From NCBI RefSeq assembly GCF_039533965.1, contig NZ_BAAAUN010000001.1:3508950-3572949 (forward strand): 64,000 nt of DNA, written 5' to 3'. The notes under the pieces were generated by a model that worked only from the letters and a program-made list of their open reading frames with translations, searched no databases and had not been told where the DNA came from. The translations under genes and the position numbers were made by a program. Below are positions 48,716 to 57,285 of the stretch, in pieces. The stretch's first letter is position 1; each line of letters opens with the position of its first letter. Source of the stretch: Microbacterium luteolum. Lineage in GTDB: Bacteria; Actinomycetota; Actinomycetes; Actinomycetales; Microbacteriaceae.

Positions 48716-49726
48716 ATGCGCGCTTTCGCCGTCACGAAGTACAAACGGGCGCTCGAGCTCCAGGACGTGGCGGAGCCCGAGGTGGGAGACAGCGACGTGC
48801 TCGTGCGCGTCGAGGCGGCGGGCCTCAACCACCTGGACGAGAAGATCCGGATCGGAGAGTTCAGGCAGATCCTCCCGTACCGGCTGCCGGTCGTCCTCGG
48901 GAACGACCTGGCCGGGACGGTGATCCGCGTGGGGCGGCTCGTACGTCGATTCCAGCCGGGCGATCGGGTCTTCGCCCGGCCCGATGACGCGCGAATCGGC
49001 ACGTTCGCCGAGCGCATCGCAGTGGCCGAGAGCGATCTCGCGTTGACGCCGACGAGCATCTCCACCGCGGAGGCGGCATCGCTGCCGCTGGTCGCTCTCA
49101 CCGCGTGGCAGGCGCTGGTCGAGCGCGGGAACGTGCAGCCGGGGCAGAAGGTGCTGATCCACGCCGGCGCCGGGGGTGTCGGCTCGATCGCGATCCAGCT
49201 CGCGGCGCACCTCGGCGCGACGGTCGCCACGACGGCCGGCGCCGCGAACGCCGACTTCGTGCGCGGCCTCGGTGCCGACATCGTGATCGATCACCGCAGC
49301 GAGGACTTCACGCAGATCCTGTCGGACTACGACCTGGTCCTCGACAGTCTCGGCGGCGAGAACCTGGAGCGGTCCCTTCGCGTTCTGAAACCCGGCGGTA
49401 CGGCCATCGGCATCGCGGGACCGCCCGACCCCGCATTCGCGCGCCGTCGAGGTATGAATCCGGTGCTGCGCCTCGCGGTCGGAGCGCTCAGCCGGAAGAT
49501 CCGCCGACAGGCGAAGAAGCTCGGCGTGACCTACGAGTTCCTCTTCATGCGCGCCGACGGTGAGCAGCTCGGCGAGATCGCCGCCCTGGTCGACCACAGT
49601 GTCCTCCGTCCGGTCCTCGCACGCACGTACCCGTTCGACGAACTGCCCGAGGCCCTGGCCGATCTCGCCACCGGTGTGAGCCGCGGCAAGCTCGTGGTCA
49701 CGATGCCGGTACGTTCACGCGGCTGA
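48716..49726 (+). CDS. Zinc-free MDR/quinone oxidoreductase
   Basis: A 336-residue medium-chain reductase of the quinone oxidoreductase branch. VLVRVEAAGLNHLDEKIRIGEF starts the GroES-like part, LIHAGAGGVGSIAIQLAAHLGA is the NADPH loop, and no Zn-binding Cys set is seen. It reduces quinones or enones. It follows the SDR by 4 nt and is under the same TetR operator, hinting at detoxification of reactive carbonyls. Confidence 0.92.
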   Translation: MRAFAVTKYKRALELQDVAEPEVGDSDVLVRVEAAGLNHLDEKIRIGEFRQILPYRLPVVLGNDLAGTVIRVGRLVRRFQPGDRVFARPDDARIGTFAERIAVAESDLALTPTSISTAEAASLPLVALTAWQALVERGNVQPGQKVLIHAGAGGVGSIAIQLAAHLGATVATTAGAANADFVRGLGADIVIDHRSEDFTQILSDYDLVLDSLGGENLERSLRVLKPGGTAIGIAGPPDPAFARRRGMNPVLRLAVGALSRKIRRQAKKLGVTYEFLFMRADGEQLGEIAALVDHSVLRPVLARTYPFDELPEALADLATGVSRGKLVVTMPVRSRG

Positions 49727-49781
49727 GGGGCCAGTATCCGTCGCTCGTACCGCGGTGCGAGCGACGAATACCGACCCCTCA
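49724..49781. terminator. Two-way hairpin terminator
   Basis: TGAGGGG begins and CCCCTCA ends a long imperfect palindrome; the inner arms CGTCGCTCG and CGAGCGACG are perfect, around a CCGCGG centre. It includes the stop of the reductase gene and lies 12 nt after the stop of the converging permease gene. Confidence 0.75.
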
Positions 49782-49792
49782 CTGCGAAGAGC

Positions 49793-50572
49793 TCAGCTGC
49801 TGCGCTTGATCGCGCGCACTCCGACCACGAGACCGACGACCGCCACCGCCAGCGCGGAGACCCAGCCCCAGAGCACGGTCACGTCGCCGAGGTCGCCCGC
49901 GAACAGCGCGCGTTCGGCCTGCACGACCCAGTTGACCGGGTTCACCGAGGCCACGACCCGCATCCAGCCGGGGGCGTCGTCGAGCGGCAGCAGCATGCCC
50001 GACAGGATCAGCAGCGGGAAGATGAGCGACTGCTGCACGCCCCAGAACAGCCACTCGCGGTCCTTCGTGGCGAGCGCCAGCGAATAGGAGAGCGATCCGA
50101 GACCCACGCCGAAGACGGCGAGCAGCGCCAGCCCGATGAGCAGGCCGGGGATGTCGGCGGCGAACCCGAACGGCCACGCGATCAGGACGATCACCAGCGC
50201 CTGCACGACGATCGGCGCGATCTCCTTGAGCGCGCGGCCCACCAGCAGCGAGGACCGGGCCAGAGGAGCGACCAGCGTGCGCTCGTGCGAGCCGGTCATC
50301 ATCTCGTACTGCAGGTTGGAGCCGGTCGCCCCGGTGCCGAACAGCACGATCATCACAAGCACGCCCGGCACGAACCACGCCAGCGTCTCACCGGCCGGCT
50401 GACCGGAGTCGCCGATCAGCAGTGGGGCGAACAGCCCGAGGAAGACTAGCGGCTGCAGCAGGCTGAAGATGAGGGTGAAGGGATCGCGGAGCACCGGCTT
50501 GAGCTCGCGGGTCAGCACGTTCCTGGTGTCGCGCGCGAGGTTCGGGCGCACGAGCGTGTCGATGGCGGTCAT
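49793..50572 (-). CDS. ABC-2 type transporter permease
   Basis: A 259-residue membrane protein with six hydrophobic helices. LARDTRNVLTRELKPVLRDPFTLIFSLLQPL is the typical ABC-2 N-terminus (EIKPVLRDP-like), and LLILSGMLLPLDDAPGWM the conserved loop before the last helices (GMLLPLDDAP). It forms an exporter with the ATPase encoded upstream, and overlaps it as ATGA. DrrB-like systems export drugs or lipids; substrate unknown. Confidence 0.92.
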   Translation of the reverse strand: MTAIDTLVRPNLARDTRNVLTRELKPVLRDPFTLIFSLLQPLVFLGLFAPLLIGDSGQPAGETLAWFVPGVLVMIVLFGTGATGSNLQYEMMTGSHERTLVAPLARSSLLVGRALKEIAPIVVQALVIVLIAWPFGFAADIPGLLIGLALLAVFGVGLGSLSYSLALATKDREWLFWGVQQSLIFPLLILSGMLLPLDDAPGWMRVVASVNPVNWVVQAERALFAGDLGDVTVLWGWVSALAVAVVGLVVGVRAIKRSS

Positions 50573-51618
50573 GAGAGGACTCCTGTCTTGTCGGTCTCGG
50601 AAGCGGCGGCGTCGGCTGCCGCTTCCGAATCGGATGCTTCGTCGCCCGCACCCTCGCCCGCTTCGCGGAGGGTGCGGCCGGTGAGGGCGAGGAACACGTC
50701 GTCGAGCGTCGGCGGGACGCCTGTCGCCCGGACGACCGCGATGCCCGCGGCGTCCAGCTCCCGCACGACCACCGGCAGCAGCCGGGCACCGTCGGGCACC
50801 GCGAGCGAGAGCGCATCGCCGTCGAGGGTGACCGGTGCCGGGCTGAGGCGCGCGACCACGGACCGGGCGGATGCTGCCGCTGCGGCATCCGCGAAGCCGA
50901 AGGTGAGCACGTCGCCGGCGAGCGTCGCCTTGAGAGCCGTCGCGCTGTCGTCGGCGATGATGCGGCCCTTGTCCATGACCATCACCCGCTCCGCGTAGCG
51001 GTCGGCCTCCTCCAGGTAGTGCGTGGTGAGGAAGACGGTCGTGCCGTGCTGAGTGCGCAGGTCGAGGATGTGCTCCCACAGGTTCGCCCGGCTCTGCGGG
51101 TCGAGCCCGGTGGAGGGCTCGTCGAGGAAGATCAGCGGCGGCGCGTGCATCAGCCCGAGGGCGATGTCGAGCCGGCGCTTCTGCCCGCCGCTGAGCTGCT
51201 GCACGGTCCGCGTCGCGAACGACGTCAGGTCGAGCGATTCGATGAGCTCGTCGGCCCGATGGATGCTGTCGCGCTTCGACATTCCGTAGAACGAGCCCTG
51301 GCTGAGCAGCTCGTCGCGCACGCGCTGCGAGAAGCTGCCGCTGGTCAGCTGCCCGACGTAGCCGATCCGGGCGCGGACGCCGGCGGCATCCGTCCTGATG
51401 TCGTGCCCGACCACCCGGGCGGTGCCGGCGGTCGGCGGGATGAGGGTGGTGAGCATCCGGAGGCTGGTGGACTTGCCGGCGCCGTTCGGGCCGAGGAACG
51501 CGACGAGCTCGCCGCGTGCGGCTGTGAAGGAGAGGTCGGTGACGGCTTCGACCTTCTTCTTCTTGACGGTGAAGACCTTGGTGAGGCCCTCGGTTTCGAT
51601 GATCGGTTGGTTCGTCAT
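50569..51618 (-). CDS. ABC transporter ATP-binding protein (DrrA-like)
   Basis: A 349-residue ATPase of the DrrA/daunorubicin-type group. Walker A GPNGAGKST near 44, signature LSGGQKRRLDIALGL near 143, Walker B LIFLDEPSTGLD and the C-terminal extra domain (residues about 225-310) with an acidic Ala-rich tail are seen. ATG 51618. It is divergent from a WYL regulator, and the palindrome between them likely controls export. Confidence 0.94.
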   Translation of the reverse strand: MTNQPIIETEGLTKVFTVKKKKVEAVTDLSFTAARGELVAFLGPNGAGKSTSLRMLTTLIPPTAGTARVVGHDIRTDAAGVRARIGYVGQLTSGSFSQRVRDELLSQGSFYGMSKRDSIHRADELIESLDLTSFATRTVQQLSGGQKRRLDIALGLMHAPPLIFLDEPSTGLDPQSRANLWEHILDLRTQHGTTVFLTTHYLEEADRYAERVMVMDKGRIIADDSATALKATLAGDVLTFGFADAAAAASARSVVARLSPAPVTLDGDALSLAVPDGARLLPVVVRELDAAGIAVVRATGVPPTLDDVFLALTGRTLREAGEGAGDEASDSEAAADAAASETDKTGVLS

Positions 51619-51641
51619 GCTTCGAAGCTAGAAGGCAACCA

Positions 51642-51656
51642 GGACAGATCCTGTCC
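51642..51656. promoter_or_regulatory. Inverted repeat between exporter and WYL gene
   Basis: GGACAG-ATC-CTGTCC, 6-bp arms and a 3-bp centre, lies about midway in the divergent region. A candidate site for the WYL regulator. Confidence 0.6.
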
Positions 51657-51680
51657 GCAATATCTGGCAATCTGTGAGAC

Positions 51681-52679
51681 ATGTCCGACACCACCTCCCG
51701 AGCCCTCGCCCTGCTCAACCTCCTGCAGACGCATCGGCACTGGCCGGGCACGGAGCTCGCGTCACGGCTGGGCGTCACCGAGCGCACCGTGCGCCGTGAC
51801 GTCGACCGCCTTCGCGAGCTCGGCTACCGCGTCGAGTCCTCGCCCGGGGCGGCGGGCGGCTACCGGCTCGAAGCGGGCAGCGCTGTTCCTCCGCTGCTGC
51901 TCACCGACGACGAAGCCGTCACGATGGCCATCGGGCTGCGGGTCGCGGCCACGCAGCAGCTCGTCGGCGGACCGGAGGTCACGCTCACCGCGCTTGCCAA
52001 GCTCGAGCAGGTGCTGCCGCAGGCGCTGCGCCGACGAGTGAACGCGCTCGCGGCCTCGGTGCAGCCTCCGCGCATCGGCGACGGTCCGGTCGTCTCGCCC
52101 GTCGTGCTCGGCGAGATCGCCCTCGCCACCCGCGACACCGAGCGGCTGCGCCTGCGCTACATAGATGCCGAGGGGGTGGAGAGCATCCGTCGGGTCGAGC
52201 CGCACGCGCTGGCACCCTCCGGACGCAAGTGGTTTCTGCTGTGCTGGGATCTCGACCGTGAGGACTGGCGCACGTTCCGCGTCGACCGGATCGAATCGGT
52301 CGAGCACACCCGCGTCTTGTTCCCGCGCCGGGAGATCACCGACGCCGAGATCGAAGAGCGCGTGCTCATCGCGTCGTCGTGGTCGCCGCAGAAGGTCGAG
52401 GGGGATGCCGTGATGGAGCTGTCGCTCGCCGAGATGCAGGACCGCTTCGGGCCGTGGTCGCAGGGCGCGACGGCCGAGGGCGATACGCACACCCGGTGGC
52501 CGATCGGCGGGTCGGACTGGCGCGAGGCGATGTACGCGTTCCTCTGGATCCCCGAGGGGGTCGAGTATGCGATGACCTTCCCCGATCAGGATCGCGCCGA
52601 GCTCCGTGAAGCGGTGGAGCGGCTGCTGCGGGCGATCGACCGGCCGACGCCGGTGGCGCGGGGTGAACGCCGACCTTGA
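51681..52679 (+). CDS. WYL-domain transcriptional regulator
   Basis: A 332-residue HTH_11 plus WYL protein. The HTH (ALALLNLLQTHRHWPGTELASRLGVTERTVRRDVDRL in parts) is at residues 6-45 and the GGYRLEAG wing follows. The WYL region is HALAPSGRKWFLLCWDLDRE near 175-195 and a WCX-like C-terminal domain ends the chain. WYL proteins bind nucleic acid or small ligands. It is divergent from the ABC exporter and likely controls it. ATG 51681. Confidence 0.94.
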   Translation: MSDTTSRALALLNLLQTHRHWPGTELASRLGVTERTVRRDVDRLRELGYRVESSPGAAGGYRLEAGSAVPPLLLTDDEAVTMAIGLRVAATQQLVGGPEVTLTALAKLEQVLPQALRRRVNALAASVQPPRIGDGPVVSPVVLGEIALATRDTERLRLRYIDAEGVESIRRVEPHALAPSGRKWFLLCWDLDREDWRTFRVDRIESVEHTRVLFPRREITDAEIEERVLIASSWSPQKVEGDAVMELSLAEMQDRFGPWSQGATAEGDTHTRWPIGGSDWREAMYAFLWIPEGVEYAMTFPDQDRAELREAVERLLRAIDRPTPVARGERRP

Positions 52680-52760
52680 TGGGTGTGTGCTGTCCTGGTG
52701 GAACAAGCGCGAGTCGAATAGAGTTGTCACAAGTGGATCGGGAATGCTCGATCGGCGTTC

Positions 52761-52793
52761 GGCCTCCGGGATTCTCGGAGGCCTTTCGCTTTT
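52761..52793 (+). terminator. Rho-independent terminator after the WYL gene
   Basis: GGCCTCCG (52761-52768) and CGGAGGCC (52776-52783), 7-nt loop, followed by the T-rich tail TTTCGCTTTT. It is the clearest intrinsic terminator in the window. Confidence 0.85.
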
Positions 52794-53533
52794 CACGGAT
52801 AGATTTTGAGGCCGTATCCCTCAATCTCCCCGCTCCGTGAACGGACCAGCTTGGTGCGGATCAGGTCCCACGCGCGGTTCACCTGCGCGGGACGCATCAC
52901 GTGGATTCCGATCGGCCTGGCTGTCATGTCAGCGATCTGCAGACCTGAGCTGTTGGCGCTCTTCGGAGCGCAGTGAAAGGCAAGGGTCTCTCGCATGCCG
53001 CGCATCCGAGTGGTGTCCATGATTCGCCGAAACTCGAGTTCCAGGTCCCGATCCTCGCGCGCGCCGCGGCTCTCGAACACGACGCGTGCAGTCCGATGTG
53101 CCTGGCCGCGTTGCTGGAGCTGGAGGAAGACTCGTTCGAGACCGAACTCGAGGGCGACGTGATAAGGATTCACGTGGCCGCCCCGGCGGTCACGGAAGCG
53201 CGCCTTGTCGATGACGCACGCCACGATTCCGAATCGCGAGGTCTCGATGATGCCGTTCATCCGCTCCATGAAAGCCTCGCGGACGCCCTCGTTCAGAAGG
53301 ATGTCGAAAGGAGGGGCCGACTTCCGGATCTCTCGCTCGTGGAGGATCACCATGTCATGTCCGAAGAACTCGAACTTCATCGCCTGGACCTGCGGAACGA
53401 CGGTCGAGATGTAGTCGTTGATCGGGAACACGCAGAAGGACAACACGAACATCGGGAACTGCGGATTGATGTTCGTGAGGCTGTGGTCGCCGCTCTCGTC
53501 GACGTAGATCACATGGTCGCTGAAGTCTGACAT
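52793..53533 (-). CDS. DUF3800 domain protein (RNase H-like fold)
   Basis: A 246-residue DUF3800 protein. The first Asp motif is in VIYVDESGDHS (near residue 12), an LHEREIRKS stretch holds a Glu/Asp, and the end part LQIADMTARPI has the last Asp. These match the acidic residues of this RNase H-like family, whose role is unknown but often close to defence or mobile genes. The gene has lower GC and less biased codons than its neighbours, with AT-rich upstream DNA (GATATATAGCG), a sign of transfer. ATG 53533. Confidence 0.88.
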   Translation of the reverse strand: MSDFSDHVIYVDESGDHSLTNINPQFPMFVLSFCVFPINDYISTVVPQVQAMKFEFFGHDMVILHEREIRKSAPPFDILLNEGVREAFMERMNGIIETSRFGIVACVIDKARFRDRRGGHVNPYHVALEFGLERVFLQLQQRGQAHRTARVVFESRGAREDRDLELEFRRIMDTTRMRGMRETLAFHCAPKSANSSGLQIADMTARPIGIHVMRPAQVNRAWDLIRTKLVRSRSGEIEGYGLKIYP

Positions 53534-53627
53534 CGCGCCAGCGTAAGGCCGCACACTCGATGCGGAACCGACGAGCCGTGAACTCTGCGATATATAGCGT
53601 TTGCCTCCGCAGCGCGCGCAGCCCCGC

Positions 53628-54545
53628 TCATCGGACGCTCGGCGGATTCGCGTCGTCCCAGCGCTGGAACGTCTGCACCCACCAGAACCAGGCGAAGAGG
53701 CTGAGGGCGACGGCCTCGCCGAGGAGCACGAGCGGGATGTCGCCCAGCTGCTCGCGGAAGACGAAGGCGGCGAGGAGCAGCAGCAGATCCGCGATCATGA
53801 GTCCTGCCACCCAGCGGTAGACGGCTCGCTGCCGCGCGGTCGGCGGCGTCTCGGTCTCGTCGATCGGACCGCGCGAGTGCAGGATCGGCACGGCGGCGAA
53901 GATCCCGAAGAAGATCAGCGTCACGGCGAAGTGGATGCTGGGGGGATACGGCCAGAAGTTGAACGGGAAGTCGGTGTTCAGCCCGGGGATGAAGGCGAGG
54001 CCGGCCATCACGACTGCGGTGGTGATGGCGATGATCGACACCACACCAGCACCCGGCGTCGTGATCCCCCGTTTCGCGCGGATCACGGCCAGCGTGACGA
54101 CGACCGTGATCACGACGACGGCATAGGTGGCGACACCCGCGCGGACATCGTCGAGGTAGACCGCCGGCACGCATTCGTGGGCGCCGGGGCAGTTCAGCCC
54201 GTCGACCGGATGCTCGGCGTCGATGCCCGTCGGGACGAGGGCGATGAGTGGCGCGAAGAGGGCGGCGATATCGAGCAGGATTGTCGCCCTGTTGCGTCCG
54301 GACAGCGCGAGGAGTGCGAGCGATGCGGCGATCAGCGCTCCCACGAACACGTTCCGGGCCGGCGTGTAGAAGTAGTGGCTGATCGAGGGGAGCGGCTCCC
54401 AGCCGAAGGCGAGCGGCTCCCAGGAGACGACGACCGTCTCGATCGCCACGCTCACCAGGAGCGCGAAGACCACGAAGACGAGCGACAGCCGCAGGTAGCG
54501 ATGCGTCTTCTGCGCGGTGGTCGCGGAGTCGAGCGCAGGGGCCAT
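53628..54545 (-). CDS. Multi-pass membrane protein, 305 aa
   Basis: No family recognised. About eight hydrophobic helices are seen: near 20-42 (LSLVFVVFALLVSVAIETVVV), 65-90, 100-120, 150-175, 185-205, 215-240, 262-283 and 285-300. The loops have a ETETPPTARQRAVYRW stretch and a LNCPGAHECVPAVY loop whose two Cys may form a disulfide outside the cell. Perhaps an enzyme or sensor of the envelope. Start ATG 54545 (MAPALDSATT). Confidence 0.78.
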   Translation of the reverse strand: MAPALDSATTAQKTHRYLRLSLVFVVFALLVSVAIETVVVSWEPLAFGWEPLPSISHYFYTPARNVFVGALIAASLALLALSGRNRATILLDIAALFAPLIALVPTGIDAEHPVDGLNCPGAHECVPAVYLDDVRAGVATYAVVVITVVVTLAVIRAKRGITTPGAGVVSIIAITTAVVMAGLAFIPGLNTDFPFNFWPYPPSIHFAVTLIFFGIFAAVPILHSRGPIDETETPPTARQRAVYRWVAGLMIADLLLLLAAFVFREQLGDIPLVLLGEAVALSLFAWFWWVQTFQRWDDANPPSVR

Positions 54546-54684
54546 GCCCGTGACGGTACACCCGACCGCCGACGGCGAACCCGCACGACTCCAGAGGATC
54601 GGAGGAGTCATCGGAAGACTCATCGGGTTATCCCAGGCAACGATCCTGGCCAACAAGGTCACGGCCAGGTAACGTCGTCTCCAT

Positions 54685-54760
54685 CGCGGCGATCCGGGCG
54701 GTCCCGGGCCTCAGCTCATATCTGACGGCGTTGCGGGTTCGACTCCCGCCGTCGCGTCCA
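54685..54760 (+). tRNA. Divergent tRNA-like gene with CAT anticodon
   Basis: A 76-nt cloverleaf can be drawn. Acceptor CGCGGCG pairs all seven bases with CGTCGCG (one G-U). The T-arm GCGGG-TTCGACT-CCCGC is fully canonical and a CCA is encoded. The anticodon arm TCAG-CTCATAT-CTGA has four pairs and a CAT anticodon behind T33; the fifth pair is C-C. Odd points: base 8 is A, not T; the D-arm is a tight CCGGG-CGGT-CCCGG hairpin; the discriminator is T. It may be a real but unusual tRNA, or a decayed or specialised tRNA-like RNA. A scan by a covariance model would decide. Confidence 0.5.
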
Positions 54761-54765
54761 CTCTG

Positions 54766-55404
54766 TCAGGAGCGGCTGGTCGCCTGTGCGGCGAGCCGCT
54801 CCTCGATCGGCTCCCACCCGCTCTCCAGGATCGCGAACCCGGCGTCGAGCGTGCTGAGCTGGTCCTCGTCCTCGTTGACGAGAAGCTGCATCTGCAGGAC
54901 GAAGCGGGCGTAAACGCGGGTCTCGGCGGTGGGTTCCGGCAGGCCGAGCTCCTCGGCGATGGCGGCGGAGAGCGCGTCTTCGTGCCGCAGCCACATCTTC
55001 GCCGCGTAGTCGCGCAGCGCCGGTGTCTCGTTGAGGAAGCGCAGGAAGACGCGCGTGACGTCGTTGCCGTGCTCGTCGACGTTCGCCGTGATCTCGGCGG
55101 CGTAGAAATCGTGGATCGCGCGGTTGATCGTGCTCCCCTTCGGCCGATCGCGCACGGCCGAGACGAGCCGGTCGCGCTGTTCGTCGTCCTCGTCGAAGAC
55201 GAGCGCCTCCTTCTGCGGGAAGTGCGCGAACACGGTCGTGGGGGAGACGTCGGCGGCGTCCGCGACTTCCCGGATGCTCACGTTGTCGAATCCACGCTCG
55301 AGGAACATCATCGTCGCGACGTCGGAGATCGCCTTGCGGGTCGCGGCCTTCTTCCGCTCCCGGCGCCCGATCGGCTCGGGGGAGGGCTGCTCGGTGGATG
55401 TCAT
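54766..55404 (-). CDS. TetR-family regulator
   Basis: A 212-residue TetR protein. The HTH is near 20-65 (ISDVATMMFLERGFDNVSIREVADAADVSPTTVFAHFPQKEAL in parts), then a C-terminal helical domain (residues 80-205). It is divergent from an MFS efflux gene with the palindrome ACCA-AAAC-TGGT between, so it most likely represses that efflux pump. ATG 55404. It ends only 5 nt from the tRNA-like sequence, tail to tail. Confidence 0.94.
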   Translation of the reverse strand: MTSTEQPSPEPIGRRERKKAATRKAISDVATMMFLERGFDNVSIREVADAADVSPTTVFAHFPQKEALVFDEDDEQRDRLVSAVRDRPKGSTINRAIHDFYAAEITANVDEHGNDVTRVFLRFLNETPALRDYAAKMWLRHEDALSAAIAEELGLPEPTAETRVYARFVLQMQLLVNEDEDQLSTLDAGFAILESGWEPIEERLAAQATSRS

Positions 55405-55445
55405 GCTCCGAGCCTACCGCGTACTCGATCCGAAACTGGCTTGAC

Positions 55446-55457
55446 ACCAAAACTGGT
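55446..55457. promoter_or_regulatory. TetR operator over the MFS -35 box
   Basis: ACCA-AAAC-TGGT is a short palindrome that overlaps TTGACA (55441-55446), a good -35 box reading towards the MFS gene. A second AAACTGG half lies 17 nt before (55434). Binding would block the pump promoter. Confidence 0.6.
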
Positions 55458-55474
55458 ATCGATGCACTTTCGGT

Positions 55475-56758
55475 ATGACTTCACCCAATTTCTCGATCCG
55501 AAGCGCGAAGCGCGCCTGGATCATGCTCATCGTGCTCACGATGCTCACCGTCATCGGAATGACGGTCGTCCTCCCCGTTCTCCCCTTCGTCGTCCTGCAG
55601 TACGTCTCCGAGGAGAAGGACCTGGCCATCTGGGTCGGTGTCCTCGAGGCCGTCAACGGACTCTGCGCCTTCCTCATCGCGCCGTTCCTCGGACGCCTCT
55701 CCGATCGCTTCGGCCGCAGGCCCGTGATCATCGCCGCCGCCTTCGGTGCGGCGTTCTCGATGGCGCTGTTCGGCATCGGCGGCGCGCTCTGGGTGCTCGT
55801 TCTCGCGCGTGTCATCCAGGGGCTGACCGCCGGCGACCTGCCCGCTCTGTTCGCCTACCTCGCCGACATCACCCCTCCCGAGAAGCGCGCACAGCGATTC
55901 GGTCTGCTCGGTGCGCTCTCCGGCATCGGCATGATGATCGGCCCCGCGATCGGCGGACTCCTGGCGGCGATCAGCATCCAGCTCCCCGTCTTCCTCACCG
56001 CCGCCGTCGCGCTGACGATCGCGATCCTCAGCATCTTCCTGCTCCCCGAGAGCCTGAAGCCCGAGAACCGGATCGGCGCGATCGCCCTGCGCGAGATCCA
56101 GCCCTTCGCCGTGTTCAAGAACGCGTTCGGACGCCGGGAGCTCCGCGGGCTGATGATCGGCTTCGGCCTGCTCGCCCTCCCGTTCGGCTTCTTCGTGAAC
56201 AACTTCAGCGTGCTCGCGCTCGACTCGATCCAGTGGGGGCCGACGCAGATCGGGCTGATGACGGCGGCGGTCGGCATCATCGACATCCTGATCCAGGGTG
56301 TGCTGCTCGGCATCCTGCTGCCTCGTATCGGCGAGCGCGGCGTGATCGTGAGCGGCATCGTGGCCCAGATGATCGGCCTCATCGGTCTCGCCGTCGTCGC
56401 CTCGATCTTCGCGCAGCCCTGGCTGTTCATCGTCGGAGCGCTCATGCTCGCCGCAGGGCAGGGCGCCTCGCAGGCGGCGATGGACGGTGCCATGTCGAAC
56501 GCGGTCGGCGACGACGAGCAGGGCTGGCTCGGTGGGGCGACGCAGTCGCTCAACGCCGCGATGGGCACGGTCGCACCGCTCATCGCCGGCGCCCTGTACG
56601 TCACGGTCAGCCACGCCGCTCCGTACTGGCTCGGCGCCGCGCTCATGGTCGTCGCCGCGATCGTCGTGGGTCGTGCGCACATCGCGAACACGGCGAAGAG
56701 GTCGGCGATCACCGAGCCGATCGCCGAGCCGAGCGCGCAGGTCCCGGCGGTCGGCTGA
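55475..56758 (+). CDS. MFS efflux transporter (TetA-like)
   Basis: A 427-residue MFS protein with 12 hydrophobic helices. GRLSDRFGRRPVI after helix two is motif A; LARVIQGLTAGDLPA and GALSGIGMMIGPAIGGLLA (motif C, antiporter type) are typical of drug/H+ antiporters. Substrate unknown. It is divergent from tetR, and that pairing is common for drug efflux. ATG 55475. Confidence 0.93.
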   Translation: MTSPNFSIRSAKRAWIMLIVLTMLTVIGMTVVLPVLPFVVLQYVSEEKDLAIWVGVLEAVNGLCAFLIAPFLGRLSDRFGRRPVIIAAAFGAAFSMALFGIGGALWVLVLARVIQGLTAGDLPALFAYLADITPPEKRAQRFGLLGALSGIGMMIGPAIGGLLAAISIQLPVFLTAAVALTIAILSIFLLPESLKPENRIGAIALREIQPFAVFKNAFGRRELRGLMIGFGLLALPFGFFVNNFSVLALDSIQWGPTQIGLMTAAVGIIDILIQGVLLGILLPRIGERGVIVSGIVAQMIGLIGLAVVASIFAQPWLFIVGALMLAAGQGASQAAMDGAMSNAVGDDEQGWLGGATQSLNAAMGTVAPLIAGALYVTVSHAAPYWLGAALMVVAAIVVGRAHIANTAKRSAITEPIAEPSAQVPAVG

Positions 56759-56812
56759 GATCGGATGCTGCGCCGGGTCGTCCCGCGCTCGCGCGGGGAG
56801 GATGATGGTCCC

Positions 56813-57253
56813 ATGGCCGCTCCTCATCGACCCGGCCTCCGCGTCACGGAGGGGGTCACGATCCCGGAGTCCGAGCTGTCCTGGCGGTTCTCCCGGTCAT
56901 CCGGTCCGGGCGGGCAGGGCGTGAACACGGCCGATTCCCGCGCGGAGCTCGTCTGGGATGCCGCAGGCTCCGCCGCCCTCACCCCGGCGCAGCGCGAGCG
57001 GCTTCTCGAACGGCTGAGCGGGCGCCTCGTGGACGGAGTCCTGACGATCGCGGCATCCGAGCACCGCGCCCAGCTGCGCAACAGGGATGCCGCTCGTGCT
57101 CGGCTCGCGGCCCTGGTCGCCGAGGCGCTGCGGCCGCCGGCGCCGTCGCGCCGACCGACGAAGCCGAGTCGTGGTTCGAAGGAGCGGCGGCTGAAGGCCA
57201 AGCAGCGCCGCACCGACGTCAAGCAGCTGCGGCAGCGCCCCCGCGATTCCTGA
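56813..57253 (+). CDS. arfB: Alternative ribosome-rescue factor / peptidyl-tRNA hydrolase
   Basis: A 146-residue ArfB (YaeJ)-like protein. The GGQ motif is in SSGPGGQGVNT (residues 33-35), the catalytic loop that frees the peptide from stalled tRNA. The C-terminal tail is basic (SRGSKERRLKAKQRR) and enters the empty mRNA channel. Length fits ArfB. ATG 56813. A two-way hairpin terminator covers its stop. Confidence 0.94.
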   Translation: MAAPHRPGLRVTEGVTIPESELSWRFSRSSGPGGQGVNTADSRAELVWDAAGSAALTPAQRERLLERLSGRLVDGVLTIAASEHRAQLRNRDAARARLAALVAEALRPPAPSRRPTKPSRGSKERRLKAKQRRTDVKQLRQRPRDS

Positions 57254-57285
57254 TCCGGCACCGGCCGCCGGCCGGTCCGGGATCA
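57251..57285. terminator. Two-way hairpin terminator after arfB
   Basis: TGATCCGG...CCGGGATCA with inner perfect arms ACCGGCC (57260-57266) and GGCCGGT (57270-57276). It holds the stop codons of both arfB and the converging gene at 57283. Confidence 0.75.

Noticed and set aside
49793..51787. Fusion of permease and ATPase as one protein
   Set aside because: The upstream part is a wrong frame of the ATPase gene; permease starts at ATG 50572 with ATGA overlap.
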